From DATBGS01 sp036557885 (GTDB lineage Bacteria > Chloroflexota > Ktedonobacteria > Ktedonobacterales > DATBGS01), in contig DATBGS010000008.1 of the NCBI GenBank assembly GCA_036557885.1, positions 1-46,186 of the forward strand: DNA of 46,186 nt. The letters are read 5' to 3'. Shown in pieces: positions 23,290 to 31,729 of the stretch. The notes under the pieces are model-generated. The model ran no database searches, was not told the DNA's origin, and saw only the letters and a program-made list of their open reading frames with translations. Made by a program: the position numbers and the translations under genes. How positions within the stretch are numbered: position 1 is the stretch's first letter; every line of letters starts with the position of its first letter.

Positions 23290-25353
23290 TCACCGATGAT
23301 TCTGCTCATGCGGTTTGCTGGTCAGCCGACCTTCCTGCGCGCGCTGGAGCGTGATGGCGCTGTTAATCAGGCCAATGTGCGTAAACGCCTGGGGATAATT
23401 GCCCAGGTGTTCGCCGCTGTCGGGGTCCACCTCTTCTGAGAACAGGCCAAGTGGACTGGCAAACGCCAGCAATTGCTCGAAACGCTCGCGCGCTTCGTCC
23501 ACGCGGCCCAGGTAACAGAGGCTTTCGATCAACCAGAAGGTGCAGACCAGGAACGCGCCTTCTTTGCCGGGCAAGCCATCATCAGTCGTGGGGCCTTCCC
23601 CCTCGCCCTCCGGGGCGCGATAGCGATAGATCAGGCCGCCTGGCCCGGCCAGACGTTGGGCGGTCGTTTCAACGGTGGCGACCATGCGCGGGTCATCCGG
23701 TGGGAGGAAGCCCGTCAGCAGCAGGCGCAGGTTGGAGGCGTCCAGGGCGTTGCTGCCATATGCCTGGGTGAAGCTCTGGAGCCGCTCGTTATAGCCATGC
23801 GCCAGAATATCGGCGTGCAGCGCGTCGCGCACCCTGGCCCATTGTTCAAGGCGCCCATTGTGGCGGTAATGGCTGGCGATCTTGCAGGCGCGGTCCAGCG
23901 CGGCCCAGCACATGGCGCGGGAGTAGACAAATGCCTGGGGCTGGCCGCGCACCTCCCAGATGCCGCGATCTTTGTCGTGCGCGTGGTTCAGCACATATTC
24001 AGCCAGCAGCGTCGCCAGAGCACGCACATCGCGGCCATCACCACCGTCATGCTGCTGATGGAACCCGGTGTGGCGCAGATAGCGATAGGCCGCGTCTGCC
24101 ACTTCTCCATAGACATCAAGCTGGCGCTGGAGCGCGGCCCCGTTGCCAATGCGCACCGGGCGCGAGCCGCCATAGCCCTCCAGATGCTCAAGCACCTGCT
24201 CGTGCAGATGTTTGCCGGATTCGCCGCGCACGCTGTACATAATGCGCAGGTCTTCGCCGTGTTTAATGCCCAGATCATGCAGGAAGTGGAAATAGTGCCG
24301 CGCCTCGTCGTAATAGCCCAGGTTTGCCAGTGCCTGCAAGGTGAAGACCGAATCGCGCAGCCAGGTATAGCGGTAATCCCAGTTGCGCACGCCTCCGACC
24401 CACTCCGGCAGAGAGGTGGTGGGCGCGGCCACAATCGCGCCTGATGGCTCGAAGGTGCAGAGCTTGAGGGCCAGCGCCGAGCGCCAGACGGCCTGAGCGT
24501 AGTCGCCCTGATAGTGGCAGCGCTCCGACCAGCCGTGCCAGTAGGCGTGGGTTTCGTCCAGATCGCGCTGAAAAGGATGGTTGAGCAGCGTTTGTAAGAG
24601 GCCCTGCGCCTCTGCCGCGCTGCGCGCATATTGCAGGGCCGCCACCAGTTGATCGCCCGCGTGTAAGCTGGCGCGCAGGGTTAGCGCTTGCTCCTGTGTC
24701 TGGAAATGAAGTGTTCCGGGTTGATGGCCGCTGGCGGGAACGCAGCGCACCACCAGCACCAGAAAGCGCTCCCCAGCCGAAAGCACCAGGCTGGCGGCGT
24801 CGGAAGAAGTCGTCTGGTGCTGCACCTGGGGCGTCTGGCGGGCGTAATCAAACGTGGCTTTGAGGGTAATTTCAAGCTCAACCTCGCCCTCCAGACACGT
24901 AACCATGCGTTGCAGGCGGTGCGCGGCGGCCACGTCGTTGCCCAGTTCGCGCTCATACGCGGAGGCCAGCGCGGACGTCACGCGCGAGAAGCGCGCGCCC
25001 AGCCGCAGATGATACTTTCTGCGGCTGCGCGGGCGAATGGGCATGAAATCCAGCACGCGCAGCCGCCCGCTGCTGGTGGTAAAGAGTGTTTCCAGAATAT
25101 TTGTGCCGGGCAGGTAGCTCAGGGAAGATTTGGTCTGTTCCACCGGACTGAGCCGGAAAAAGCCGCCCTTCTCGGCATCGAGCAGGCGGCAGAAGATCGC
25201 CGGACTATCAAAATGCGGTAAGCAGCACCAATCAATTGAGCCGTTTGGCCCCACCAGCGCGGCGGTGCGGCAATCGCCAATCACCCCATACTGGCTAATA
25301 GGCTGATAGCGCGGCTCAGCTTTGCTGGTGCTGGTGACGGGGGTCTGCTCCAT
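23290..25353 (-). CDS. Glycoside hydrolase family 15 protein (glucoamylase/trehalase-like)
   Basis: About 687 residues. The N-terminal beta domain starts YGVIGDCRTAALVGPNGSIDWCCLP, typical of the family-15 group that includes glucoamylases and bacterial trehalases. The (alpha/alpha)6 barrel follows, with NWDYRYTWLRDSVF, then a predicted general-acid region (RGIWEVRG) and the base region near EEVDPDSGEHLGNYPQAFTH. The usual length is 600-690. Signal peptide is absent, so it is cytoplasmic and may degrade trehalose or glucans. The ATG at 25353 is preferred over a GTG two codons upstream. The adjacent gene upstream is an AI-2E family permease, about 40 bases away. Confidence 0.93.
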   Translation of the reverse strand: MEQTPVTSTSKAEPRYQPISQYGVIGDCRTAALVGPNGSIDWCCLPHFDSPAIFCRLLDAEKGGFFRLSPVEQTKSSLSYLPGTNILETLFTTSSGRLRVLDFMPIRPRSRRKYHLRLGARFSRVTSALASAYERELGNDVAAAHRLQRMVTCLEGEVELEITLKATFDYARQTPQVQHQTTSSDAASLVLSAGERFLVLVVRCVPASGHQPGTLHFQTQEQALTLRASLHAGDQLVAALQYARSAAEAQGLLQTLLNHPFQRDLDETHAYWHGWSERCHYQGDYAQAVWRSALALKLCTFEPSGAIVAAPTTSLPEWVGGVRNWDYRYTWLRDSVFTLQALANLGYYDEARHYFHFLHDLGIKHGEDLRIMYSVRGESGKHLHEQVLEHLEGYGGSRPVRIGNGAALQRQLDVYGEVADAAYRYLRHTGFHQQHDGGDGRDVRALATLLAEYVLNHAHDKDRGIWEVRGQPQAFVYSRAMCWAALDRACKIASHYRHNGRLEQWARVRDALHADILAHGYNERLQSFTQAYGSNALDASNLRLLLTGFLPPDDPRMVATVETTAQRLAGPGGLIYRYRAPEGEGEGPTTDDGLPGKEGAFLVCTFWLIESLCYLGRVDEARERFEQLLAFASPLGLFSEEVDPDSGEHLGNYPQAFTHIGLINSAITLQRAQEGRLTSKPHEQNHR

Positions 25354-25396
25354 GTACACTCGCTTCCCAGACAGTGCTCACAAACAACCGGAGACG

Positions 25397-26548
25397 CTAC
25401 TCGCCTGAGGTGATGATAATCACTTCCTCGACGATCTCCGGTCCTTCCTCGTTCTGGTTTTCCCGGTTTTCGATGAGTGTTGGCTGGAAGGCATCGGGGT
25501 GCAGCGTGCGCCAGTCTTTCCAGAGCGTCACCAGCACGCGCTGAATCAGCCCGGCAATCGGCGCGGCAAACAAAGCCCCCCAGATGCCAAAGAGTTCTGT
25601 TCCGGCCAGCAACGCCACGATAGCAACCACCGGATGCAATCCCAGCGCGCGCCCAATCACTCTGGGGCCGATAATATCGCCTTCGATGATATGGACGACA
25701 ATGAAGTAGATCACGACGCCCACGCCAATCTGCCAGGGTCTGGTAGCAAAGGCTATCAGCGCGCAGGCCGCGCCAGAGGCAAACGTGCCCAGGATGGGCA
25801 CAAACTCAAAGAAGGCCGCCAGCACACCAAGCAACAACGCATATTGCACGCCAAACAGGAACATGCCCCCGCCCACCAGCACCCCCAGCAGCGCCGCCAT
25901 CAAGAGTTCGCCGCGAATGTAGCCCCCAACGGTGCGCTGCACCGTCTCCAGAATAAAGAGCGTGCGCGTGCGCTGGCGCGTAGGTGTCACGGCCCGCAGC
26001 GCCGTGACCAGGCGCGGCCCATCAATCACCAGATAGATGCTCAGCACCAGCACCAGGATCAGGTCTACAACGGCGCTGGCTACGCCGGTTACAATCGGCA
26101 CCACCTGGGTGGTAATCTGCCCCGCATTGCTCTCCACCCAGTTGATAATCTGGGTGCGTGTTGCGTCCACCTGATCTTCCGTCACCCCAAAGGGTTTGAG
26201 CACCTGCTCAAAGATCGAGGGGTGGTCTGGAGTGCCGGGTTTGATCAGGTCTGGCAGGTTCCCGGCAAAGGCCGTGACCTGGGTAATCAGCGTGTCCAGA
26301 ACCAGAAACAGCAGCCCGCCCAGAATGGCGATTGCCAGCAGATAGACCAGGACGATAGCGAGCCAGCGAGGAAGGCGGCGGTCTAGAAAGTTCACGACAG
26401 GATTGAGCGCGTAGGCAAACACTGCCGACAGCGCCAGCAAGAGCAAGGTGCTGACGATGTGCGACAACAGCCAGAACGTAATAAAGATGACGGCGAACCA
26501 GACCAGAACCGCCAGCCCGCGATCACGGGCATTTACCCAGCGTTGCAT
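25397..26548 (-). CDS. AI-2E family transporter (PerM/YdiK/TqsA-like permease)
   Basis: A 383-residue membrane protein with about seven to eight helices in the layout of the AI-2E exporter superfamily: two helices, a short loop, a third helix, an extracytoplasmic domain (residues 95-165), then the C-terminal helix cluster. Family blocks include LLALSAVFAYALNPVV and EFVPILGTFASG, plus the GPRVIGRALGLHPVVAIVALLAG segment. Members export autoinducer-2 or small solutes, and some act as Na+/H+ antiporters; the substrate here is unknown. The C-terminal tail is acidic (about 25 residues). It may be co-transcribed with the GH15 gene. Confidence 0.93.
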   Translation of the reverse strand: MQRWVNARDRGLAVLVWFAVIFITFWLLSHIVSTLLLLALSAVFAYALNPVVNFLDRRLPRWLAIVLVYLLAIAILGGLLFLVLDTLITQVTAFAGNLPDLIKPGTPDHPSIFEQVLKPFGVTEDQVDATRTQIINWVESNAGQITTQVVPIVTGVASAVVDLILVLVLSIYLVIDGPRLVTALRAVTPTRQRTRTLFILETVQRTVGGYIRGELLMAALLGVLVGGGMFLFGVQYALLLGVLAAFFEFVPILGTFASGAACALIAFATRPWQIGVGVVIYFIVVHIIEGDIIGPRVIGRALGLHPVVAIVALLAGTELFGIWGALFAAPIAGLIQRVLVTLWKDWRTLHPDAFQPTLIENRENQNEEGPEIVEEVIIITSGE

Positions 26549-26653
26549 AGAGCATCACCATTTTCTTGAGAAGATAAAGAAAGAACGTGCCCCTGGTGCT
26601 CTCGCAAACCAGTGTATCATACTTCCTGGTGCTTGTAGAGCTTTTTGTACAGA

Positions 26654-26695
26654 GAGAGCGGCGGCCTCTCCCACGTAGGAGGGGCCGCCGCTCTC
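26654..26695. terminator. Hairpin terminator after the molybdenum hydroxylase operon
   Basis: GAGAGCGGCGGCC (26654-26666) pairs perfectly with GGCCGCCGCTCTC (26683-26695), and the loop contains a further short TCTCC/GGAGG pairing. It begins about 20 bases downstream of the last gene of the minus-strand operon. The flanks lack a long U-run, so termination may be weak or Rho-assisted. Confidence 0.6.
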
Positions 26696-26716
26696 TTCAG
26701 CAAGAACCGAAAGCGC

Positions 26717-27580
26717 TTACTTGGCGCGCTCTGCTGCTGTTGCCAGCGCGCGTTTGGTATAGACCTGCACCAGATGCTTGCGGTAGTTCTCCGAAGCGTA
26801 GGAATCGCTCAGGAAATCCATCCCATCGGCGGCGTGAGCGGCGGCGGCAGCAATGTTGTCCGCCGTCAGCGCCTTGCCTACCAATGCTGCCTCAGCAGTC
26901 CTGGCGCGCACGGCTTTGGGTCCGGCGCCCGTAATGCCGATGCGACAGCCGGTGCAGTTGCCCGACGCATCGCGTGTAACCACCGCCGCCACACCGACCA
27001 CCGCGTAGTGGCTGGCGGGATGCGGATGCTTCACGTAGACCGAGCCTTGCCCGGCCTTCAGCGCGGGCACGCGCACCTCGGTGAGCACTTCGTCTGGTTG
27101 CAGCGCGGTGGTCAGCACATCCACAAAGAAGTTGTCGGCAGTAATTGTGCGCTCGCCCTTGGGTCCAACGGCGTGCAGTTCTGCGCCCAACGCCAGCATC
27201 ACGGCGGGCAGATCGGACGCGGGATCGGCATGCGCCAGGTTGCCGCCAACCGTGCCACGATTGCGCACCTGAATGTCCGCAAGCTCGTGCTCAGCCTCGG
27301 AGATCACCGGGGCGGCCTTCTTCACGGCATCCGAGCTTTCCATCTGATAATGAGTGGTCAGCGCGCCAATACGCAGCGTGCCGTTATCAGCGTGGATGCC
27401 GTGCAGCGCGGCAATCTGTCCAATATCAATCAGCACCTTGGGCTGTGCCAGGCGCAGTTTCATCATCGGCAGCAGGCTGTGCCCGCCAGCGATCAGCTTG
27501 GAATCGGCATATTTGCCCAGCATCTCGATGGCATCTTGCACATTATGCGCCCGGTGATAGTCAAACTCACTGGGAAACAT
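26717..27580 (-). CDS. FAD-binding (medium) subunit of a molybdenum hydroxylase, CoxM-like
   Basis: About 287 residues. The N-terminal FAD domain shows the family signature AGGHSLLPMMKLRLAQP near residue 30 (pyrophosphate-binding) and the second FAD motif TVGGNLAHADPASDLP near residue 110, as in CoxM and XdhB-type subunits. It relays electrons from the iron-sulphur subunit to FAD and on to quinone or another acceptor. The ATG at 27580 has GAGGAG upstream. It is the third gene of the S-L-M operon, 20 bases after the large subunit. C-terminal domain (residues 180-285) is present. Confidence 0.94.
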   Translation of the reverse strand: MFPSEFDYHRAHNVQDAIEMLGKYADSKLIAGGHSLLPMMKLRLAQPKVLIDIGQIAALHGIHADNGTLRIGALTTHYQMESSDAVKKAAPVISEAEHELADIQVRNRGTVGGNLAHADPASDLPAVMLALGAELHAVGPKGERTITADNFFVDVLTTALQPDEVLTEVRVPALKAGQGSVYVKHPHPASHYAVVGVAAVVTRDASGNCTGCRIGITGAGPKAVRARTAEAALVGKALTADNIAAAAAHAADGMDFLSDSYASENYRKHLVQVYTKRALATAAERAK

Positions 27581-27600
27581 CGTTCGCACTCCTCACTTTT

Positions 27601-29976
27601 CTACGGCTTGCGCGCGTTCTGGATGGCGCTCCAGACGCGCTCCGGGGTCAGCGGCATATCAATATGGGTGATGCCCAGCGGCGAAAGGGCATCCACAACG
27701 GCGTTGACCACAGCAGGCGAAGAACCAATGGTGCCCGTCTCGCCGATACCCTTCACCCCAAGGGGTTGATGTGGGGAGGGCGTCACGGTGCGCGCCAGGT
27801 CAAAGCTGATCAGCTCGCTTGCGGTTGGCACAACATAGTCCATCAGACTACCAGCAAGCAACTGCCCGTTGTCATCGTAGACGCCATGCTCATAGAGCGC
27901 CTGGCCGATGCCCTGGGCCAGCCCGCCATGTACCTGCCCCTCTACAATCATCGGGTTGACGGCTGGGCCGCAGTCATCCACTGCGGTGTAGTGCACCAGC
28001 TTGGTCACGCCCGTCTCGGCATCTACCTCAACCTCGCAGATATGCGTGCCGAAGGGGTAGACAAAGTTGGGCGGATCGTAGAAGTGGCTCTCCTCCAGCA
28101 TTGGCTCGACACCTGGCGGCAGATTGCCCGCCATATACGCGGCAAAAGCAATCTCCTGGATGGCCTTCTTTTTATCCGGGCTGCCCTGGACAAAGAACGC
28201 GCCATCTGCATACTGCACATCATCCAGCGCGGCCTCAAGCTGGTGGGCTGCAATCTTGCGCGCCTTTTCGCGCACTTTGCGCGCGGCCATCACCAGCGCC
28301 GCGCCACCAACGGCCAGACCCCGACTGCCATAGGTGCCCATGCCAAACGGGACCGAGCCGGTGTCGCCATGAATGATCTCTACCGCCTCCACTGGCACGC
28401 CTAATTCGCTGGAGACGATCTGCGCAAAGGTCGTTTCCTCGCCCTGTCCGTGTGGGCTGGAGCCGGTGAGGACCGTCACGCTCCCGGTGGGGTGCATACG
28501 CACCACCGCGCTTTCCCACAGACCGCCAGTGAAGCCAATCGCGTTGGCGCCTGCCGATGGCCCCAGGCCGCAGACCTCGACATACGTGGAAAGGCCAATG
28601 CCCAGATATTTGCCGTGCTTGCGCGCCTCGGCCTGGCGATGGCGGAAGCCCTTATAGTCGGCCATCTCCAGGGCTTTATTCAGCGCCCCGTCGTAATTGC
28701 CGCTGTCGTAGACAAAGGTACCGATGGAGGTGTAGGGGAACTCGTCGGGCTGGATAAAGTTCTTGCGGCGAATCTCCACCGGGTCCATCTTGAGTTCGTG
28801 GGCAATCAGGTCCATGCCCCGCTCCACAATGAAGGTTGCCTCCGGGCGGCCCGCGCCGCGATAGGCGTCGGTGGGCACTGTGTTGGTATACACGCCGTAG
28901 GTGTCGGACTGCAAAGCGGCAAACTTATAGCAGCCCGCCAGCATGGGGGCAAAGAGCCAGGTGGGGACGCCCGGCGCCGGGCCGGTGTTCAGATACGCGC
29001 CCATGTTGGCAATTGCCTTGACGCGAATGCCCAGGACGGTGCCATCCTTTTTGACGGCCCACTCCACATCCTGAATATGGTCGCGGCCATGCGCGGTTGC
29101 CAGATAGTTCTCGCGCCGCTCCTCCACCCATTTGACCGGGCGGCCCAGCTGTTTCGAGGCCCACAGGGTAATCGCATCGCCGGGATAGAGCGAAATCTTG
29201 CAGCCAAAGCCGCCGCCCACATCGCGGGAGATGACGCGCAGCTTGTGCTCTGGGATACCTGTCACCAGCGTGCCCAGCAGCCGGGTGACATGCGGGTTCT
29301 GGCTGGTGTTCCAGAAGGTCATCTCTTCAGCGCCAGCGTTCCAGCTTGCCAGCGCGACGTGCGTCTCCATTGGATTTGGGATGAGCCGCTGGTTGACGAA
29401 GTGCGCCTTGACCACATGATCGGCGCTGGCAAAAGCCGCGTCTATGTCGCCATTTTTTAACTGCCAGTGCATGGCGACATTGTTAGGCGCGTTGTCGTGC
29501 AACTGTGGTGCGCCTGGCTCCATTGCCTTCGCCTGGTTGGTGACGGCGGGCAGTGGCTCGTAGTCCACTTCGATCAGGTCCAGGGCATCCTTGGCAATTG
29601 CGTTGCTTTCGGCAATGGCAACAGCCACGCCGTCGCCCGTGTAGCGCACTTTGTCAATTGCCAGCACCCGCCATTCAGGAGCGGTCATCTTCTGGCCGTT
29701 GACCATGCCAACTTCCAGCAGCCAGGCGCAGGGCAGCGGGCCAATGCCGCCATCGGCCAGGTCTTGCCCGGTAAAGACGGCCACCACGCCCGGAAGCTTT
29801 TTGGCCTTCTCGGTGTTGATGCTGCGGATTTTCGCGTGTCCGTAGGGGCTGCGCAGCACGGCCATATAGGTCTGGCCGGGCACATTCATATCCTCGGTAT
29901 AGTAGCCATGCCCGGTAATGAGACGGGGGTCTTCGCGTCGCTTGACTGCGGCGCCAAACATTTTGGTAACAGCCAT
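27601..29976 (-). CDS. Molybdopterin-binding large subunit of a form II CO dehydrogenase-like molybdenum hydroxylase
   Basis: About 791 residues, the full length for CoxL-type subunits. It binds Mo-MCD and holds the active site. The active-site loop reads AYRGAGR (roughly residue 380), which defines form II; true aerobic CO dehydrogenases (form I) have AYxCSFR with a Cys ligand to Cu. The catalytic Glu is in GIGETGTIG near residue 755, and the Mo-site motif QGEETTFAQI is intact. The start at 29976 has GGGAGGGAAG upstream; the frame runs on further upstream but that part is not like the family. It probably oxidises an aldehyde, aromatic or purine substrate; CO oxidation should not be assumed. 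Confidence 0.93.
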   Translation of the reverse strand: MAVTKMFGAAVKRREDPRLITGHGYYTEDMNVPGQTYMAVLRSPYGHAKIRSINTEKAKKLPGVVAVFTGQDLADGGIGPLPCAWLLEVGMVNGQKMTAPEWRVLAIDKVRYTGDGVAVAIAESNAIAKDALDLIEVDYEPLPAVTNQAKAMEPGAPQLHDNAPNNVAMHWQLKNGDIDAAFASADHVVKAHFVNQRLIPNPMETHVALASWNAGAEEMTFWNTSQNPHVTRLLGTLVTGIPEHKLRVISRDVGGGFGCKISLYPGDAITLWASKQLGRPVKWVEERRENYLATAHGRDHIQDVEWAVKKDGTVLGIRVKAIANMGAYLNTGPAPGVPTWLFAPMLAGCYKFAALQSDTYGVYTNTVPTDAYRGAGRPEATFIVERGMDLIAHELKMDPVEIRRKNFIQPDEFPYTSIGTFVYDSGNYDGALNKALEMADYKGFRHRQAEARKHGKYLGIGLSTYVEVCGLGPSAGANAIGFTGGLWESAVVRMHPTGSVTVLTGSSPHGQGEETTFAQIVSSELGVPVEAVEIIHGDTGSVPFGMGTYGSRGLAVGGAALVMAARKVREKARKIAAHQLEAALDDVQYADGAFFVQGSPDKKKAIQEIAFAAYMAGNLPPGVEPMLEESHFYDPPNFVYPFGTHICEVEVDAETGVTKLVHYTAVDDCGPAVNPMIVEGQVHGGLAQGIGQALYEHGVYDDNGQLLAGSLMDYVVPTASELISFDLARTVTPSPHQPLGVKGIGETGTIGSSPAVVNAVVDALSPLGITHIDMPLTPERVWSAIQNARKP

Positions 29977-29990
29977 CGCTACTTCCCTCC

Positions 29991-30491
29991 CTAGTCTCCA
30001 GCACGCATGGGTGCGGCTGCGGTTGTTTTCATCTGCTCGGCGGCATACTGGATCGCCTTCACGATGTTGTGATAGCCCGTGCAGCGACACAGGTTGCCTT
30101 CAAGCGCGTGGCGAATCTCGGCTTCGCTGGGGTTGGGATTGCGCTCAAGCAGTTGCACAGCGGTCATCATCATGCCTGGCGTGCAGAAACCGCATTGCAG
30201 CCCATGTTTCTCCCAGAATCCCTCTTGAATGGGGTGGAGCTTGCCATCTTTTGCCAGCCCCTCGACAGTGGTGACTTCGCCTCCGCTGGCCTGCACAGCC
30301 AACACGGTGCAGCTTTTCACCGCCTGCCCATTCAACATCACGGTGCAGGCCCCGCACTGGCTGGTGTCGCAGCCAATATGGGTGCCTGTCATGTTCAACA
30401 CATCGCGCAGATAATGCACCAGGAGCATGCGAGGCTCGACCTCATTTTTATGCTCCACACCGTTGACTTTAAGGTGGATCGCCTGCTTCAT
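29991..30491 (-). CDS. [2Fe-2S] small subunit of a molybdenum hydroxylase, CoxS-like
   Basis: A 166-residue protein with two [2Fe-2S] clusters. The plant-type ferredoxin cluster ligands are in GCDTSQCGACTV (about residues 39-50), with the fourth Cys in KSCTVLAV, and the second cluster uses CGFCTPGM and CRCTGYHN. It transfers electrons from the Mo site to FAD. It is the first gene in the operon and is followed after 14 bases by the large subunit. The ATG follows GAGGAAGAAG. The upstream leader region (30492-30900) contains several strong hairpins. Confidence 0.95.
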   Translation of the reverse strand: MKQAIHLKVNGVEHKNEVEPRMLLVHYLRDVLNMTGTHIGCDTSQCGACTVMLNGQAVKSCTVLAVQASGGEVTTVEGLAKDGKLHPIQEGFWEKHGLQCGFCTPGMMMTAVQLLERNPNPSEAEIRHALEGNLCRCTGYHNIVKAIQYAAEQMKTTAAAPMRAGD

Positions 30492-31021
30492 CGCTTCTTC
30501 CTCGTACTTCGATTAGGGTCGTCTTTGCAGCCCATACCTTCGCAATGGGGATGCGTCGTTCCGGCATGGCCTCCCGCGGGAAGCCGAAGCGTCATCTGGA
30601 AAGAGCGGGGGACCACGCGCGGCAGATAAGCGGCCAGACAGCGCAATGGTCACGCGGGGAGATACCCGGTTCGGGCGACGTTGCCGAACCAGACTGCGGG
30701 AGGTCTCTGGGCGCAGGAGTTTTGCTCCTGTCTGGGTCTTGAGCCTGCCGTAAGACACGCTCGCTCCCTTTCCATGACTGAGAGCCAGAACAAGCGGTGT
30801 TCTGACCCCAAGGACATCCCAAAACCACCACTGCCGGGGAATTCAGCCCCTCTCCAACCCAAGGCTGGCTGCGACGACTGAAACGAGCATAGAGATCGTC
30901 GGTTTATATAAGCGAAGGCTCAGTATAAAACACTGTTGCTATTATAACGGCATATACGCCCAAGGGAAAGGTATTCAGCGATTGAGTAGGTGACTTTTCA
31001 CAAAATCTGTGCAAAACTCGT
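30492..31021. other. Structured 530-base intergenic region upstream of the cox-like operon
   Basis: This region has no credible gene: the open frames on either strand have random-looking, Arg/Ser/Pro-rich products and lack ribosome binding sites. It contains three perfect short hairpins: GGTTCGG/CCGAACC (30668-30690), CAGGAG/CTCCTG (30714-30730) and CAGAACA/TGTTCTG (30786-30804). The right part (about 30895-31010) is AT-rich, with TATAAT-like sequences on the minus strand, suggesting that the operon promoter lies there and the hairpins are in its leader. A decayed mobile-element end is another explanation. Confidence 0.4.
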
Positions 31022-31642
31022 TCAACTCTTGTTGTTTGTCCCCAGCAGCGCCAGCATTAAAAGCAGTTCTTCGGCATCGGTGAGAAAGCGCTCGGTGGAA
31101 AGCACCTGATGCGCCAGCCCCACTCGATAGGCTTCGGCGGCGTTGATGCGTTCCCCAGTCAACACTAACCGGAGCGCCACGCGCGGCGCGAAGCGACGAG
31201 GAAAGGTGGCCGCTGCCAGCGGTGCTATCGTACCCTGCGCAATCTCTGGCAGCCCAAACTCAGCATCCTCGCGCGCAATGAGCGTATCACATAGCGCGGC
31301 CAGTTCGCAGCCAATCCCCAACGCCTGCCCCTTGACCAGCGCCACCGTCGGGATGGCAGCGGCGGTCAGGTCCGCAAACGCGCCGTAGGTTTCCTGTATG
31401 GCCGCCAATAGCTCTGGCTGCTCCTCTGCACCGGGCAGCCCCGCCTCAAAGCCAGCGCAAAAGGCACGCTCGCCCTCGCCGGTCAAGACGACCAGCCGGG
31501 TTTGCGGCTCCGCCCGCGCCTGGCGAAGCGCCGCTGCCAGCGCGCGCAGGGTCGCCAGATCAAGCGTGTTGAGCGGAGGCCGATTGATACTGATGCGCCA
31601 GAGGCCAGCGCGCAAACTGCTGAGCAAGGCAGGCTCGCTCAC
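31022..31642 (-). CDS. Short enoyl-CoA hydratase/isomerase family protein
   Basis: A 206-residue crotonase-fold protein, shorter than the usual 255-260. The oxyanion-hole segment (FCAGFEAG) and GQALGIGCELAALCD block with a Glu are present, as is GLPEIAQG with the second catalytic-site Glu. The canonical GAGGTQRL after it is replaced by APLAAATFPRRF, so hydratase activity is uncertain; it may be an isomerase, thioesterase-like or a related crotonase enzyme. The C-terminal trimerisation helix is cut short. The start is GTG with AAGGAG upstream. It shares direction and spacing with the nucleosidase-like gene but is not overlapping. Confidence 0.85.
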   Translation of the reverse strand: MSEPALLSSLRAGLWRISINRPPLNTLDLATLRALAAALRQARAEPQTRLVVLTGEGERAFCAGFEAGLPGAEEQPELLAAIQETYGAFADLTAAAIPTVALVKGQALGIGCELAALCDTLIAREDAEFGLPEIAQGTIAPLAAATFPRRFAPRVALRLVLTGERINAAEAYRVGLAHQVLSTERFLTDAEELLLMLALLGTNNKS

Positions 31643-31729
31643 AACATGCTCCTTTATAACTCTACGCGAGAACGTGACGAGCCGATTATAGACGATGGTG
31701 AGGCCGCAGCGCTAGCAGAGTTTCAGCCC

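Noticed and set aside
27601..29976. Annotation as true aerobic CO dehydrogenase
   Set aside because: The active-site loop is AYRGAGR, the form II type, and the Cys ligand of form I is absent.
30545..30881. Reading frames in the 30492-31021 gap as a transposase end
   Set aside because: No zinc-finger or RuvC-like motif is visible; sequence looks noncoding.
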